Shown here piece after piece: positions 8,281-16,633 of a stretch of 43,114 nt of DNA (position 1 is its first letter; every line of letters begins with the position of its first letter). The notes below the pieces were generated by a model. The model was not told the origin of the DNA. It searched no databases and was given only the letters and a program-made list of their open reading frames with translations. The stretch is from Pseudomonas neustonica (GTDB lineage Bacteria; Pseudomonadota; Gammaproteobacteria; Pseudomonadales; Pseudomonadaceae): contig NZ_RKKU01000033.1 of NCBI RefSeq assembly GCF_003797945.1, positions 1 to 43,114 of the forward strand, in the 5' to 3' direction. The position numbers and the translations under genes were made by a program.

Positions 8281-8601
8281 TCAGTCCGACTCTCCAAGGG
8301 TGCCGAATTCGACCGGAATCTTCACATAGAAGATGTGCAACTGGTCCGCGAGCAAACGTTTGAGCAGCCGCTCTGCCTCGTCCTCAGTCACTACCATCGT
8401 GATTTCTTCTGGCTGATCGGCAAGCTCAAAAAAATGGCTGGAGTGCATTTTGCCGTTATGACCAAAACCCTCAGTTGCGGCGAGCACGGTCCCGCCGCGC
8501 ACACCCAGCTCCCGGGCAGAGTCGATCAGCCAATCACAAACGTGCTTGCCACGGTGATGGCGGTTTTGCTGGGTAAAGAACGTCAGTTGATAACCTTTCA
8601 T
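8281..8601 (-). CDS. DUF190 family protein, CrcB-associated
   Basis: A 106-residue DUF190 protein starting MKGYQLTFFTQQNRHHRG, with the conserved GVRGGTVLAATEGFG loop. DUF190 proteins have a PII-like ferredoxin fold and are commonly encoded beside crcB fluoride channels; their role is unproven. The start at 8601 is chosen because AGGAG lies just upstream; a longer frame beginning at 8676 would overlap crcB and lacks family similarity in its extension. It is encoded second in the fluoride-riboswitch transcript. Confidence 0.9.
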   Translation of the reverse strand: MKGYQLTFFTQQNRHHRGKHVCDWLIDSARELGVRGGTVLAATEGFGHNGKMHSSHFFELADQPEEITMVVTEDEAERLLKRLLADQLHIFYVKIPVEFGTLGESD

Positions 8602-8675
8602 CCTAGTTCTCCTAAAAAAGGAAATGTCTATGAACTTTTCTGCTTGAATAAGGAACCGCCGTCCGACAGAGACCA

Positions 8676-9056
8676 TTACAGACTACGAATCCAACCGACC
8701 GTAAACATACCCAGAATCGTCATGAGCAATGACCCCAGTACGTGAACGGATACTGCGCCGGCTGCCCAGGCAAACCGGCCCTGTTGTAGCAAGGTAATAA
8801 TTTCAGCGGAAAACGTCGAAAAGGTAGTAAACCCACCAAGAAACCCGGTGATAATGAACAGTCGCCACTCCGGTGCCACCGAGCCCTGTGCACTGAAAAA
8901 GCTCAAAGCCACGCCGATAAAGAGACCGCCTAACAGATTTGCGGCCAGCGTGCCGGGAGGGATGGTGGGAAACAGGGCGTTGAGTTGCAGGCCGAGTAGC
9001 CAGCGGGATAAGGCCCCGCCCGAGGCACCAGCGCAGATTGCGAGAATAGAGTACAT
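8676..9056 (-). CDS. crcB: Fluoride channel CrcB/FluC
   Basis: A 126-residue protein with four predicted helices and the Fluc signatures [24 protein letters not shown] and [15 protein letters not shown]. Fluc channels form dual-topology dimers in the inner membrane and export fluoride passively; the central Asn and the FTTFSTF phenylalanine/threonine track seen here line the pore. A fluoride riboswitch precedes the gene at 9120-9206. An AGGAT ribosome-binding site lies before the ATG at 9056. It appears intact and is the lead gene of the module. Confidence 0.96.
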   Translation of the reverse strand: MYSILAICAGASGGALSRWLLGLQLNALFPTIPPGTLAANLLGGLFIGVALSFFSAQGSVAPEWRLFIITGFLGGFTTFSTFSAEIITLLQQGRFAWAAGAVSVHVLGSLLMTILGMFTVGWIRSL

Positions 9057-9119
9057 CAGTAAAGATCCTGTCCTGAAGCATTACATGAAACAATACCCGG
9101 ACAGGCGAAACGGCAATAA

Positions 9120-9206
9120 CCTACGCGCCCGAACCGGGACCCTGCGTAGGCATCATCAGCCACTGCGAACGTGCAGTGGCGGTTTAAGGAGGCATGCCAT
9201 CTCCTG
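9120..9206 (-). ncRNA. Fluoride riboswitch (crcB motif) with downstream hairpin
   Basis: On the minus strand the aptamer reads GGAGATGGCATGCCTCCTT, then AACCGCC, a small hairpin (CACTGC...GCAGTG) and CTGATGATGCCTAC. These are the conserved blocks of the fluoride aptamer, including the pseudoknot-forming GGCAT/ATGCC elements. Directly downstream CCTACGC pairs with GCGTAGG (9120-9150) and shares bases with the aptamer tail, so it is the likely expression platform. It should raise crcB expression when fluoride is bound. Confidence 0.93.
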
Positions 9207-9215
9207 ATATGCGTT

Positions 9216-9244
9216 ATCTTATCGGAGGTAGTCATCTCGAACAA
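9216..9244 (-). promoter_or_regulatory. Candidate sigma70 promoter of the fluoride operon
   Basis: On the minus strand TTGTTC (9244-9239) and TAAGAT (9221-9216) are 17 bp apart. The predicted start point falls around 9209, just before the first aptamer base. Confidence 0.6.
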
Positions 9245-9309
9245 GATCGCTGGCCATTGTCACCCAGAGTAATACTCACCGAATACATTGACAGTCTCGG
9301 CGGCCATTC

Positions 9310-9729
9310 CTACACCGCTATGAGAGCGTCCTTACCGTACGTTTTCGTTCCGTTGGACTTCAAACTCCTGTAACGCCCGAACAGCGAGACGTCGCCGATG
9401 CCGCCGGTATCGCGCTCAATCCGGCCCATGGGCGTGGTGACGTCCAGTTCCTTGTTGAAAAAGTAAGGGACAACGCCGAACACCGCGAGCTTCGAGGTAA
9501 TGCCATAACCGAGTACGCTGCCCGGAGCCTGGACCGAGACCTCACGATCCAAGGGGCCACCGTCGGAACGCTCCCGCGAGACCAGTTGCTCCCGCCAGAT
9601 GGTTTCACCCTGGGGCACGGGCAGAGCCGTGTTAAAGGTGTTGGGTGCGGCTTGTGCCGAAGGCACACCGGTCAGTACCAGGGCACCGACCAGCAGGGGC
9701 AAGCCGATTGACTGGTTGTTATTTCGCAT
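9310..9729 (-). pseudogene. Outer-membrane transporter-like protein, C-terminally truncated
   Basis: Starts MRNNNQSIGLPLLVGALV with a signal peptide ending SAQA, after a GGGAGG ribosome-binding site. The mature part resembles the beta-barrel proteins annotated as transporter or phenol-degradation MetA-like, with repeated short strands (SKLAVFGVVPYFF). It stops after only 139 residues at a TAG created by the joint at about 9310; relatives are roughly twice as long. It is the third gene of the P-type ATPase operon and overlaps the end of the HMA gene by 11 bases. A half-barrel is unlikely to work. Confidence 0.7.
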
Positions 9730-10036
9730 CGCTGCCTCCCGTTTCACCTTCGGCCTCTGAGTAGGAGCGCAGCGTGAAGCCGGCCTCCTCGACAGCCTGA
9801 CGTGCCCGCTCCTCAGAGAAAGTCCTGCCTTCCTGAAGGGTGACACGCACCGTACTTTTTCCGACGTCCACCTCCACGCCGGTGACGCCATCCACTTTAT
9901 TCAGACGTTTCTCAATGCCATAGGCACAGAAGGGACAGGCCAGGCCGTCCACGCCCAATACGTAGTGTTTGTCGGCGGCCAGCGCGGCAACGCTGAATGC
10001 CAACGCCGCTAACATCAGGAACCCTTTTTTAAACAT
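9719..10036 (-). CDS. Periplasmic MerP-like HMA metal-binding protein
   Basis: A 105-residue protein with a signal peptide (MFKKGFLMLAALAFSVAALA) and one heavy-metal-associated domain with Cys34-Pro-Phe-Cys37 in GLACPFCAYG. Such proteins bind soft metal ions in the periplasm and hand them to membrane transporters. The start at 10036 is supported by GAGGAT eight bases upstream and by the signal peptide; the longer frame adds 15 residues overlapping the ATPase gene. It follows the P-type ATPase by 41 bases and precedes the barrel fragment, so the three form one transcript under the operator at 12540-12571. The CPFC loop differs from the CSAC loop of the MerP at 19532. Confidence 0.88.
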   Translation of the reverse strand: MFKKGFLMLAALAFSVAALAADKHYVLGVDGLACPFCAYGIEKRLNKVDGVTGVEVDVGKSTVRVTLQEGRTFSEERARQAVEEAGFTLRSYSEAEGETGGSDAK

Positions 10037-10077
10037 GACGAATCCTCTTTTCAGGGGGCAGCTTACAAACGAGTTGG

Positions 10078-12504
10078 TCAATTATTCACACTCGCGACCG
10101 TGTCGAAAAACAGGGCCGGGCGTTGCCACAGTGAATTAATGAAAATGGCTGTCACGCTGGCTGCCATAGCCACCATCGCCCAGACCGGGTAAATCAGCCC
10201 CGTGCTGGCCAGCGGAATGCCGATACCGTTGAACAGAAATGCCAGGCTGACGTTCTGGAGCATTTTGCGATAACCCCAGCGGCTGATGTGTATTGCCGTC
10301 ACCACGGCGTCCACCCGGCTGTTTAGGATGATAATGTCGGCGGCGTCAATGGCGATGTCCGTGCCGCCACCCATGGCAATACCCACGTCCGCCTGCATCA
10401 GGGCGGGGGCGTCGTTGATGCCGTCGCCGACCATGGCAACTCGCTGGCTTTGCTGCATCGTTCGCAGTTGGTCTGCCTTCTGTTCGGGCAGCACGCCGGC
10501 ATGCACTTCATCGATACCGGCCTGTTGCGCGATGTGGCGGGCGGTGCGTTCGTTATCGCCCGTCAACAGGGCGGTGCGGATGCCCATCGACTGCAAGCTG
10601 GCTATGGTGTCGGCGGCATCGGGTCGCAGAGCGTCACCGAGTGCGATGGTGCCCAACAAAGTGCCGTCGCGGGCCACCACGATTACCGTATGGCCCTGCG
10701 CCTCGTCCGCTTCCACGGCATCGGCAACGGATGTCATCTCCACGCCGGACGCTTCGGCGAACCGCGGGCTGCCCACCAGCACCTGCGTGCCATCCACGTG
10801 CGCGGTGACACCACGGCCGGACTGGGCCTGAAAATCGGCGATCTCGGGGAAATCCACATTCCTTTCGAGTGCGGCTTCAACCACGGCCCGCCCCAATGGG
10901 TGCTCCGAGGCCGCTTCCACGGCTGCAGCCAGCGCTAGCAGCGCATTGTCGTCGCCATCCACGCTGTACAGAGAGCGTACGGCGGGGCGACCCTCGGTGA
11001 GAGTGCCGGTCTTGTCGAACACCACCTTGTTCACTTTACGCAGGGCCTGAAAAGCCTCGCCGGTGCGCATCAGTACGCCCTTGTCCGCGGCTTCTCCTGC
11101 GCCACGTACGATGGATAGGGGTGCTGAGATGCCCACGGCGCAAGGGTAACCCATGACCAGCACGGTCAGGGCGGCAAAAACGGCTCGTTCGAGGGCCGGC
11201 TCGCCGCCAATCAGTACGGGACCGACCGACCAGAAGCCAAAGGCGAGGGCCGATATGATCAGCACGGCCGGCGTATAGATCCGCAGTACGCGATCCACCA
11301 GGTGTAGCAATCCCGGCTTGAGTGCACGCGCATCCTCAATGCTGCTGATCACTTGCTGGAGAAAGCTTTCGCTGCCGATGGCCGTTACCTGCAGAAGAAG
11401 GGTGCCGGAGCCGTTGATGGCGCCGCCCACGACGGTATCGCCAGTGGTTTTCTCCACCGGTAGCGGCTCGCCCGTGATCAGGGACTCGTCCACGGCCGAA
11501 CCGCCTTCAACCACCTCGCCGTCCAGGGGAACGCGTTCTCCAGGCCTAATACGTACCCGCATACCAATCTCAACCTGGTCTGCGAGCATGTCACGCTCAC
11601 CGTCCTCGGTGACGACGCGCGCCGTCTCCGGCTGCAGGTCCAGCAACCGCTTGACCGATTGCGAGCTTCGGGTCTTGACGATCAGCGACAGCCATTCGGA
11701 GAACAGATGATAGGTCAGTACCATGACGGAGACGGCGAAAAACGCCGCCGTGGGATAACCTTCGGGCGATGCGATCAGGCCGATGGCGCCCCCGGTCAGC
11801 CCTGCGAAGGCACCGATTTCCACCAGTACGTGCTGGTTGAGGATGCCACGGCGTAACGCCTGAAAGGCCATGTTCAACATTTGCCGTGCCACGCCAAACA
11901 CCATACCCAGTGCCAGCGCACCGACGGCCAACGGCTCATAGCCGCCCAAAACGCCGGCGGTGCGTAGCGCAAGGAAGGCCAATCCGCCAGCCGCCAACAG
12001 GGCCGTGCCCGTGAGCGCGGCTGACCTACCCTGGCCGCGTAACACCGCAAAGCCGAACAGAACCAGGCTGACGTAAACCAGCGCGGAAAGCCCGAAGGTC
12101 CAGGCCGAGGTAAAATCAACGATCAGTCCGACCGCTGCCAGGCTCATGGCCAGGGCGACGACAAACCGATTGCGCTCAATCGCCAGCGCCTGCTCCTGGC
12201 GTTCGAACGGTTCCACCTTGCGCGGGTCGCTCAGGGTGTAGCCGATCTGCTGCAAGGTACCCATCAGAGCCTCGGCGGTGTTCTCCCGAGAGTCGAACTC
12301 CACCAGCGCCTGCTCGTGAGTCAGACTCACCGCAACCCGACGCACGCCGGATTTCTTGCCCAGCGCGCTTTCAATCGTGCCCGTGCACAGCGAGCAGTGC
12401 AGTCCACCGATATGAGCCTTGACCCGTTGAATGTCGGGGTCCGCCGTTGATTCCAGACTCCAGGGCCGGGTATCGTCGTCAGCGGTTGTCACTGCCGTAT
12501 TCAT
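10078..12504 (-). CDS. P1B-type heavy-metal ATPase with a YPC transport motif
   Basis: An 808-residue P1B ATPase starting [10 protein letters not shown]. An N-terminal HMA domain has Cys37-Ser-Leu-Cys40. Further landmarks are the actuator TGEP (344-347), the phosphorylated Asp in DKTGTLT (497-503), [14 protein letters not shown], and C-terminal helices with [10 protein letters not shown] and [14 protein letters not shown]. The membrane metal site, normally CPC, SPC or TPC, is Tyr453-Pro-Cys455 in VMGYPCAVG. The protein pumps a soft metal across the inner membrane at the cost of ATP. Its promoter matches those of the MerR-HMA gene, a CueR-like sensor, so Cu(I) or Ag(I) is the best guess; Hg(II) cannot be excluded because of the neighbouring mer genes. 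The frame extended upstream would run through the promoter, which fixes the start at or near 12504. Confidence 0.93.
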   Translation of the reverse strand: MNTAVTTADDDTRPWSLESTADPDIQRVKAHIGGLHCSLCTGTIESALGKKSGVRRVAVSLTHEQALVEFDSRENTAEALMGTLQQIGYTLSDPRKVEPFERQEQALAIERNRFVVALAMSLAAVGLIVDFTSAWTFGLSALVYVSLVLFGFAVLRGQGRSAALTGTALLAAGGLAFLALRTAGVLGGYEPLAVGALALGMVFGVARQMLNMAFQALRRGILNQHVLVEIGAFAGLTGGAIGLIASPEGYPTAAFFAVSVMVLTYHLFSEWLSLIVKTRSSQSVKRLLDLQPETARVVTEDGERDMLADQVEIGMRVRIRPGERVPLDGEVVEGGSAVDESLITGEPLPVEKTTGDTVVGGAINGSGTLLLQVTAIGSESFLQQVISSIEDARALKPGLLHLVDRVLRIYTPAVLIISALAFGFWSVGPVLIGGEPALERAVFAALTVLVMGYPCAVGISAPLSIVRGAGEAADKGVLMRTGEAFQALRKVNKVVFDKTGTLTEGRPAVRSLYSVDGDDNALLALAAAVEAASEHPLGRAVVEAALERNVDFPEIADFQAQSGRGVTAHVDGTQVLVGSPRFAEASGVEMTSVADAVEADEAQGHTVIVVARDGTLLGTIALGDALRPDAADTIASLQSMGIRTALLTGDNERTARHIAQQAGIDEVHAGVLPEQKADQLRTMQQSQRVAMVGDGINDAPALMQADVGIAMGGGTDIAIDAADIIILNSRVDAVVTAIHISRWGYRKMLQNVSLAFLFNGIGIPLASTGLIYPVWAMVAMAASVTAIFINSLWQRPALFFDTVASVNN

Positions 12505-12539
12505 GATGCATCCCCTTGATGAAATGAGGTCATGTTTCA

Positions 12540-12571
12540 AGGGTAGGCCCCGTACCAAGATACGGAGTCAA
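12540..12571 (-). promoter_or_regulatory. MerR-type promoter of the P-type ATPase operon
   Basis: On the minus strand TTGACT (12571-12566), a 20-bp spacer with dyad CCGTAtcttggTACGG and TACCCT (12545-12540). The 20-bp spacing and CCGTA half-sites match the promoters at 13328 and 19025 and differ from the 19-bp mer promoters. Confidence 0.8.
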
Positions 12572-12644
12572 GTGATCGAGGAATATCAAACAGGTTAAAC
12601 AGGGAAAGCTGTCAAAACAGGGAGGATGTACTTGGTCTTAAGGC

Positions 12645-13295
12645 CTAAGCCAGCGCCAGCCAAAAGGTCCAGAGGCCCAGTACGACCATTATGGCACCGG
12701 TCCATCGTAGCATGCGTCCCACAAGCCGCGTGAGGTGTTCAAGCCAGCGACGGCCGCGGGCGGTAAAAACAATGAATAGCAGTGGGGCGGAAAACGCCAG
12801 TCCAAACACCATCAGGGTCGAAGCGCCGAAGATAACAGCGCCATCCGTTGCACCCCGGGCAGCGGCGTCGCCGAGCAGCACCGCAAGCAAGGGGGCCGCG
12901 CAGGCCGGCACGTTCAAGCCAAACACCACGCCTAACGCGGGACCGCCAGGGATGCGGGTGATGCGTGGCAAAAAACGGTTCACCAGCGCAATAAACCAGG
13001 ATGTACCACCGCCCAGGTACAGCAGCCCAACCACCACATAAAGACTCCCGAGCACAGCCCACAGGCCTTGCTGCAGCCCGGTGAAGGCGGTTCCAACGAA
13101 GACGGCAATCACGCCAAGCACGGCCATCAAAGAGGCCCGCGTCAGGGCAAAAAGCAGTGTGTGAGCAATCTTCATCCGCTGTGATAACCCCTTGAGGTAA
13201 CGGATGAACAATAAGTGACTGCCCACGGAACAGGGCTCAATAAAGGCCAGTAGCCCGAGGCCGACGGCCAGAGGCAAAGCAACTGAAAATTCCAA
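12645..13295 (-). CDS. CcdA/DsbD-like membrane electron carrier or metal-related membrane protein
   Basis: About 216 residues with six hydrophobic segments. Paired Cys motifs AFIEPCSVG (first helix) and NVPACAAPLL (fourth) are those of the CcdA/DsbD-beta fold, which passes electrons from cytoplasmic thioredoxin to periplasmic thiol proteins. The start is uncertain. The longest frame begins with GTG inside the -10 region of the promoter and cannot be right; the TTG at 13295 gives LEFSVALPLAV, a start conserved in the remnant at 18312. A MerR-type promoter reads into it, so it is predicted to be induced by metal along with the ATPase operon. It might keep the HMA cysteines reduced. Confidence 0.8.
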   Translation of the reverse strand: MEFSVALPLAVGLGLLAFIEPCSVGSHLLFIRYLKGLSQRMKIAHTLLFALTRASLMAVLGVIAVFVGTAFTGLQQGLWAVLGSLYVVVGLLYLGGGTSWFIALVNRFLPRITRIPGGPALGVVFGLNVPACAAPLLAVLLGDAAARGATDGAVIFGASTLMVFGLAFSAPLLFIVFTARGRRWLEHLTRLVGRMLRWTGAIMVVLGLWTFWLALA

Positions 13296-13327
13296 GGAAC
13301 TACTCTGTCGTCCGTGAATTAAGCCGC

Positions 13328-13359
13328 AGATTAACACCCGTACCCCGATACAGGGTCAA
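13328..13359 (-). promoter_or_regulatory. MerR-type promoter of the CcdA-like gene
   Basis: On the minus strand TTGACC (13359-13354), 20-bp spacer containing an imperfect dyad (CCTGTATCGGGGTACGGG) and TAATCT (13333-13328). The -35 and -10 are identical to those at 19025-19056. Confidence 0.78.
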
Positions 13360-13428
13360 GGGTTCTCAGCTGAGTGGCACAGAATGAACCCTGACCCATA
13401 GCGGTGAGTCATCCGGCATGCGTGAGGA

Positions 13429-13743
13429 CTATTTTCGGGTGACCGATTCAATGTACTTCGCCACGGCACTGATCTGCTGCTCTGACAGTGAGTCACCGAA
13501 GGCCGGCATGATGCCAACGCCACTCTTCACCGCGTTGCTGACCTGCTCCGCCGAGGGCTTGAGCTGGTCAAGATTGGGGCCGATCTCACCGGCGGAACCG
13601 GCATCGTTCAGCGTATGGCAAACCGTGCAGGATGGTTGTGCCTGCTCCAGGAACACTTTCTTACCCAGTTCGAGCTGCTCATCCGCCAATACAGGGCCAG
13701 TGGCGAGGGCAAAGATCGTCAACAACAGTGTGCGTAATGACAT
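13429..13743 (-). CDS. Sulfite dehydrogenase cytochrome c subunit (SorB-like)
   Basis: A 104-residue monoheme c-type cytochrome. It has a signal peptide (MSLRTLLLTIFALATGPVLA), heme motif Cys39-Thr-Val-Cys42-His43 and a distal methionine in GIMPAFGDS. It is encoded 66 bases after the molybdoenzyme gene, the usual SorAB arrangement in which SorB takes electrons from SorA in the periplasm and passes them to the respiratory chain. The start at 13743 gives a clean signal peptide; 14 extra codons upstream do not fit. Its maturation needs the Ccm system, part of which is in this window. Confidence 0.88.
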   Translation of the reverse strand: MSLRTLLLTIFALATGPVLADEQLELGKKVFLEQAQPSCTVCHTLNDAGSAGEIGPNLDQLKPSAEQVSNAVKSGVGIMPAFGDSLSEQQISAVAKYIESVTRK

Positions 13744-13809
13744 GGAAAATCCTGATTCAATCAAGGGAACAGGCGGCCCGACCAACGGACCACCACAGGG
13801 TTAATACAC

Positions 13810-15039
13810 TCAGGAAACGGTGACGGTCACGCCATGGTCTTTCCAACTGGCGTTGCCGTAACCGCGCTCATTCTCGGTGCGTGTGGGCGGCTGGGTGTTG
13901 CCCTCGGTGTCCGTCGCGCGGCTAACGATTCGATGGTCGCCGGCGCTCAGATCCATCGCCACCACAAACGGTCGCCAGGCGTAGCGCCCCATGTCCGGAC
14001 CCAGGAAACGGGCACTCTTCCAGGTCTCGCCACCGTCGGCCGACACCTCCACCTGGTTAACGGCATTGATGCCGCCGAATGCGACGCCGTAAATCAGATT
14101 CCTGCCCTTGCTGGCCGTTGTCAGCGGGGCGGTGACCCAGGATTTGACCGGCATCTCCCACATCGACGGCTGACCGGGCGCGCCTTTTTCGCCAATGGGA
14201 CGAATGCGATAGCCTGAGGCCTGGATCTTGGCGTCCGACTGCCCCTCGGTAAACGCGACTCGCTCCACGTATTTCACGTTATTGACCCCGAAATAACCCG
14301 GAATGACCATGCGCAGTGGGCCGCCATGAGCCAGCGGCACGGGCTCATCATTCATTTGCCAGGCCAGCAGCGCCTGATCCAGTGCCCTCACCGGAACGGA
14401 GCGCTCCACCATAATGGTTTTCGGGTCCAACCCTGCAGGCAAGGTTTCGCCGCCGGTGCTGGTGATGTAGTTCATGTCCGGCTTTACTCCGCCGAGCCGG
14501 GCCACAACGTCACGCAGCGGTACGCCGGTCCACACCAGGCAGCCTGCCGCGCCGGTGCCCCATTGGGTTCCGCCCGGGCCGTGCTCAAAGTAGGCTCGCC
14601 CGTTGCCCGAGCATTGCAGAACGGCGGTTACCGTCTCAACACCCATTTTTTTCAGCTCACCCAGGGTCAGGGTCTGGGGCGAATTGACGCCTTCCAACGT
14701 GATTTTCCAAGCGTTCCGGTCCGCCACAACATCAGCATTGGGGGCTGGCAGGTTGTTACGGACATACAGTTTGTCACTGTTCGTCACCACACCACTGCCA
14801 ATGGCGCCGCGCTCGGTTTCGATGGTGTTGGCGCTGTGCACGATCACGTCATTGGCGTTTTTCCAGCGCACGTAATCGGGCAGCGTTTTGGGTTCCTCCG
14901 ACCTGGCAAGGGGGCTCAGCCCCAGCAGACTGACGGAGGCCATGGCGCCGGCAGAGCCCAGCAGCAGGCGCCGGCGACTTATCGGTAAAGAACTTTCGGG
15001 TGCACGGCGGGACGTTGAAGACGCATCGAAAACAGACAT
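13810..15039 (-). CDS. Sulfite dehydrogenase molybdopterin subunit (SorA-like, sulfite oxidase family)
   Basis: A 409-residue protein with a Tat signal (SRRRLLLGSAG, residues 21-31) and the sulfite-oxidase molybdopterin fold. Cys143 in VLQCSGNGR is the conserved molybdenum ligand, and GGPLRMVIPGYFGVNNVKY and the C-terminal dimerisation domain (VEVSADGGETW) are typical. It oxidises sulfite to sulfate in the periplasm and donates electrons to the adjacent cytochrome. The gene lies downstream of the ECF sigma and anti-sigma genes on the same strand, with a 128-base gap. I see no copy of the ECF promoter motif in that gap. It may be transcribed from its own promoter or by readthrough. Some relatives are annotated only as molybdopterin oxidoreductase, so sulfite as substrate is by family and partner. 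Confidence 0.9.
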   Translation of the reverse strand: MSVFDASSTSRRAPESSLPISRRRLLLGSAGAMASVSLLGLSPLARSEEPKTLPDYVRWKNANDVIVHSANTIETERGAIGSGVVTNSDKLYVRNNLPAPNADVVADRNAWKITLEGVNSPQTLTLGELKKMGVETVTAVLQCSGNGRAYFEHGPGGTQWGTGAAGCLVWTGVPLRDVVARLGGVKPDMNYITSTGGETLPAGLDPKTIMVERSVPVRALDQALLAWQMNDEPVPLAHGGPLRMVIPGYFGVNNVKYVERVAFTEGQSDAKIQASGYRIRPIGEKGAPGQPSMWEMPVKSWVTAPLTTASKGRNLIYGVAFGGINAVNQVEVSADGGETWKSARFLGPDMGRYAWRPFVVAMDLSAGDHRIVSRATDTEGNTQPPTRTENERGYGNASWKDHGVTVTVS

Positions 15040-15167
15040 GGTTTTCCCTCGTTGATGTTTGTTCAGAACACTTGCCGACGGTGGTCATCGGTGCCATGAA
15101 TTCGTGACAAACCTGATTTTGATTCAGTGTAGTAGGTCATGGTCAAATAATCACCGTTGACAGCGTG

Positions 15168-15983
15168 TCAGGAGCCCCCCGTCGTGGCTTCGCTTACCGC
15201 CGGCATATTCCCGGCTGGCGCAACCACCAGCAATCCCGAGTCCTCCATGGGTAGCCCGAGCACCTCCAACTGATCGGCCCGGGTACGAAAGTCGCCGGCT
15301 CGGGCCACCGCCTGTCGCACATCCGGATCCCGGAAGAATACGCGCTCCGAGATACGATACTGGATGACTAGGCTGTTACCCTGGCGCATGGCGTACGCCT
15401 GGGCAGGCTCGCCCCCCACTCGGGTCATCCAGGTTGCCAGCACCCGGCTGTTTGCCCACGGCAATGGCGGAGACACTTCCGAGCCGCCGGCCTGGCGAGG
15501 CAGTTCCTCAAGGGCGACACGCTGATAATCGCTCAGCACGTCACTGACCATGGGAATCCTGTTGATATTATCCGGCGTCAGGCTGGGCATCAGCAGTACC
15601 GCTGCCAGTACCAGGGCAACGGCCCAACCGCCGCTGCCAATCACAACCGACGGGCGAAGGCTGCTCAGCCAGCGTTTCAGATTCGTCATGCGGCGACGAC
15701 CGGATGGGCGCTTGCCACCGGCGGGGGCGTTCGCAAGGGCGATATCGAGCCGCCCGTCAAAATCGGCGGACAGTCCCGGAGTGGGTATCATCTGCAGTCG
15801 TTCGGAAAGAATTCGCTGACGTTCAACATCGTGTTGGCAGGTCTCGCATCCAGCAAGATGGGCCTCGACCAGGGCGGTGTGATGCTCATCCAACTCACCA
15901 TCGGCATAGCCCGCCAGCCAATCCTGGATTTCGGCGTGCAGGTCGGACCATTCGTGGGCGTCTGTGTTTTTGAGATCACTCAT
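15168..15983 (-). CDS. Anti-sigma factor with N-terminal zinc-binding domain
   Basis: A 271-residue protein. Residues 20-55 hold a zinc-binding anti-sigma motif with His, then HLAGCETC (His-x3-Cys-x2-Cys). One membrane helix follows (about 111-131, GWAVALVLAAVLLMP) with a periplasmic C-terminal domain. ZAS-type anti-sigma factors hold the cognate ECF sigma at the membrane and release it on an envelope or redox signal. The gene overlaps the sigma gene by 8 bases, so the pair is translationally coupled. The signal sensed cannot be read, but the downstream sulfite and cytochrome genes suggest periplasmic redox or sulfite stress. Confidence 0.88.
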   Translation of the reverse strand: MSDLKNTDAHEWSDLHAEIQDWLAGYADGELDEHHTALVEAHLAGCETCQHDVERQRILSERLQMIPTPGLSADFDGRLDIALANAPAGGKRPSGRRRMTNLKRWLSSLRPSVVIGSGGWAVALVLAAVLLMPSLTPDNINRIPMVSDVLSDYQRVALEELPRQAGGSEVSPPLPWANSRVLATWMTRVGGEPAQAYAMRQGNSLVIQYRISERVFFRDPDVRQAVARAGDFRTRADQLEVLGLPMEDSGLLVVAPAGNMPAVSEATTGGS

Positions 15984-16560
15984 GGGAATTCACCGATGTG
16001 TATTTTGTGTGGCTGGCAGCCAGGGACCTCGGGCTTGCCTTGATCAGTCGCTTAGCGAGCAGGCGCCGCGCGCGTGACAGGCGACTCATGACCGTCCCCG
16101 GTGCCAGGTCCAGAATTTGTGCGATATCCTGATAGCTCAGCTCCTCAAAGTCCCGCAACAGAATGACCTGCTGAAAGCTGTCCGGCAGGGCGTGAACCGC
16201 AGCCATGACCTGCGCATCGCTCCGGTTTTTCAGGAGCTGATCGAAGGGGCCCGGGGCACTGCAGGGATACTCATTCAACACCGCGTCACCGGTGGTCAGC
16301 ACCGGAGCCAGTTGCTGCCGGCGCCCATCCCGCCGATAGTCATCGGCAACCACCCGGTTGAGAATCCTTAGCAGCCAGGCGTAGGCCGCCACGTGATCGT
16401 CCAGTTGGTCAAAGTCCCGCCAGGCCCGGAGCAAGGTCTCCTGGGTCCAGTCCTCCGCCATTTCCTGTGAGGGGGCCTGGCGTTGCGCAACACCGTACAG
16501 GCGGTAGCGCCAGGGCCGTACCAGTGTGTCGAATTGCTGCCTGCTTCCGGTGCTGCGCAT
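15976..16560 (-). CDS. ECF RNA polymerase sigma factor
   Basis: A 194-residue ECF sigma factor. Region 2 is at about residues 10-80 (EDWTQETLLRAWRDFDQL) and region 4 at about 125-175 (LPDSFQQVILLRDFEELSYQDIAQ, GTVMSRLSRARRLL). It directs RNA polymerase to a small set of promoters under control of the overlapping anti-sigma factor. Its own promoter at 16600-16626 shares sequence and spacing with that of the cytochrome/beta-propeller gene, so autoregulation and that target are predicted. The start at 16560 leaves a leader of about 30 bases after the -10 element. Confidence 0.92.
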   Translation of the reverse strand: MRSTGSRQQFDTLVRPWRYRLYGVAQRQAPSQEMAEDWTQETLLRAWRDFDQLDDHVAAYAWLLRILNRVVADDYRRDGRRQQLAPVLTTGDAVLNEYPCSAPGPFDQLLKNRSDAQVMAAVHALPDSFQQVILLRDFEELSYQDIAQILDLAPGTVMSRLSRARRLLAKRLIKASPRSLAASHTKYTSVNSHE

Positions 16561-16599
16561 GGGGTTGCCCGCTACCTATTTATGGTCACTTCACTGGAG

Positions 16600-16626
16600 G
16601 ACGTCACCGGGTCGCCTTTTATTCCC
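16600..16626 (-). promoter_or_regulatory. Predicted ECF promoter (sigma factor gene)
   Basis: On the minus strand GGGAATAAA (16626-16618), ten bases ending CCCG, then GTGACGTC (16607-16600). The GGAAT-type -35 and CGTC-type -10 are the usual ECF signature. Confidence 0.75.
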
Positions 16627-16633
16627 GACTTTT

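Noticed and set aside
7474..8745. A 423-codon plus-strand open frame across the fluoride module
   Set aside because: It runs antisense to YkvA-like, MFS, DUF190 and crcB sequence whose protein families are clear. Its composition (Arg, Gly, His, Gln rich) is that of a shadow frame.
14326..14988. 220-codon plus-strand frame opposite the sulfite dehydrogenase gene
   Set aside because: Antisense to a complete SorA-like protein with signal and cofactor motifs; no family features of its own.
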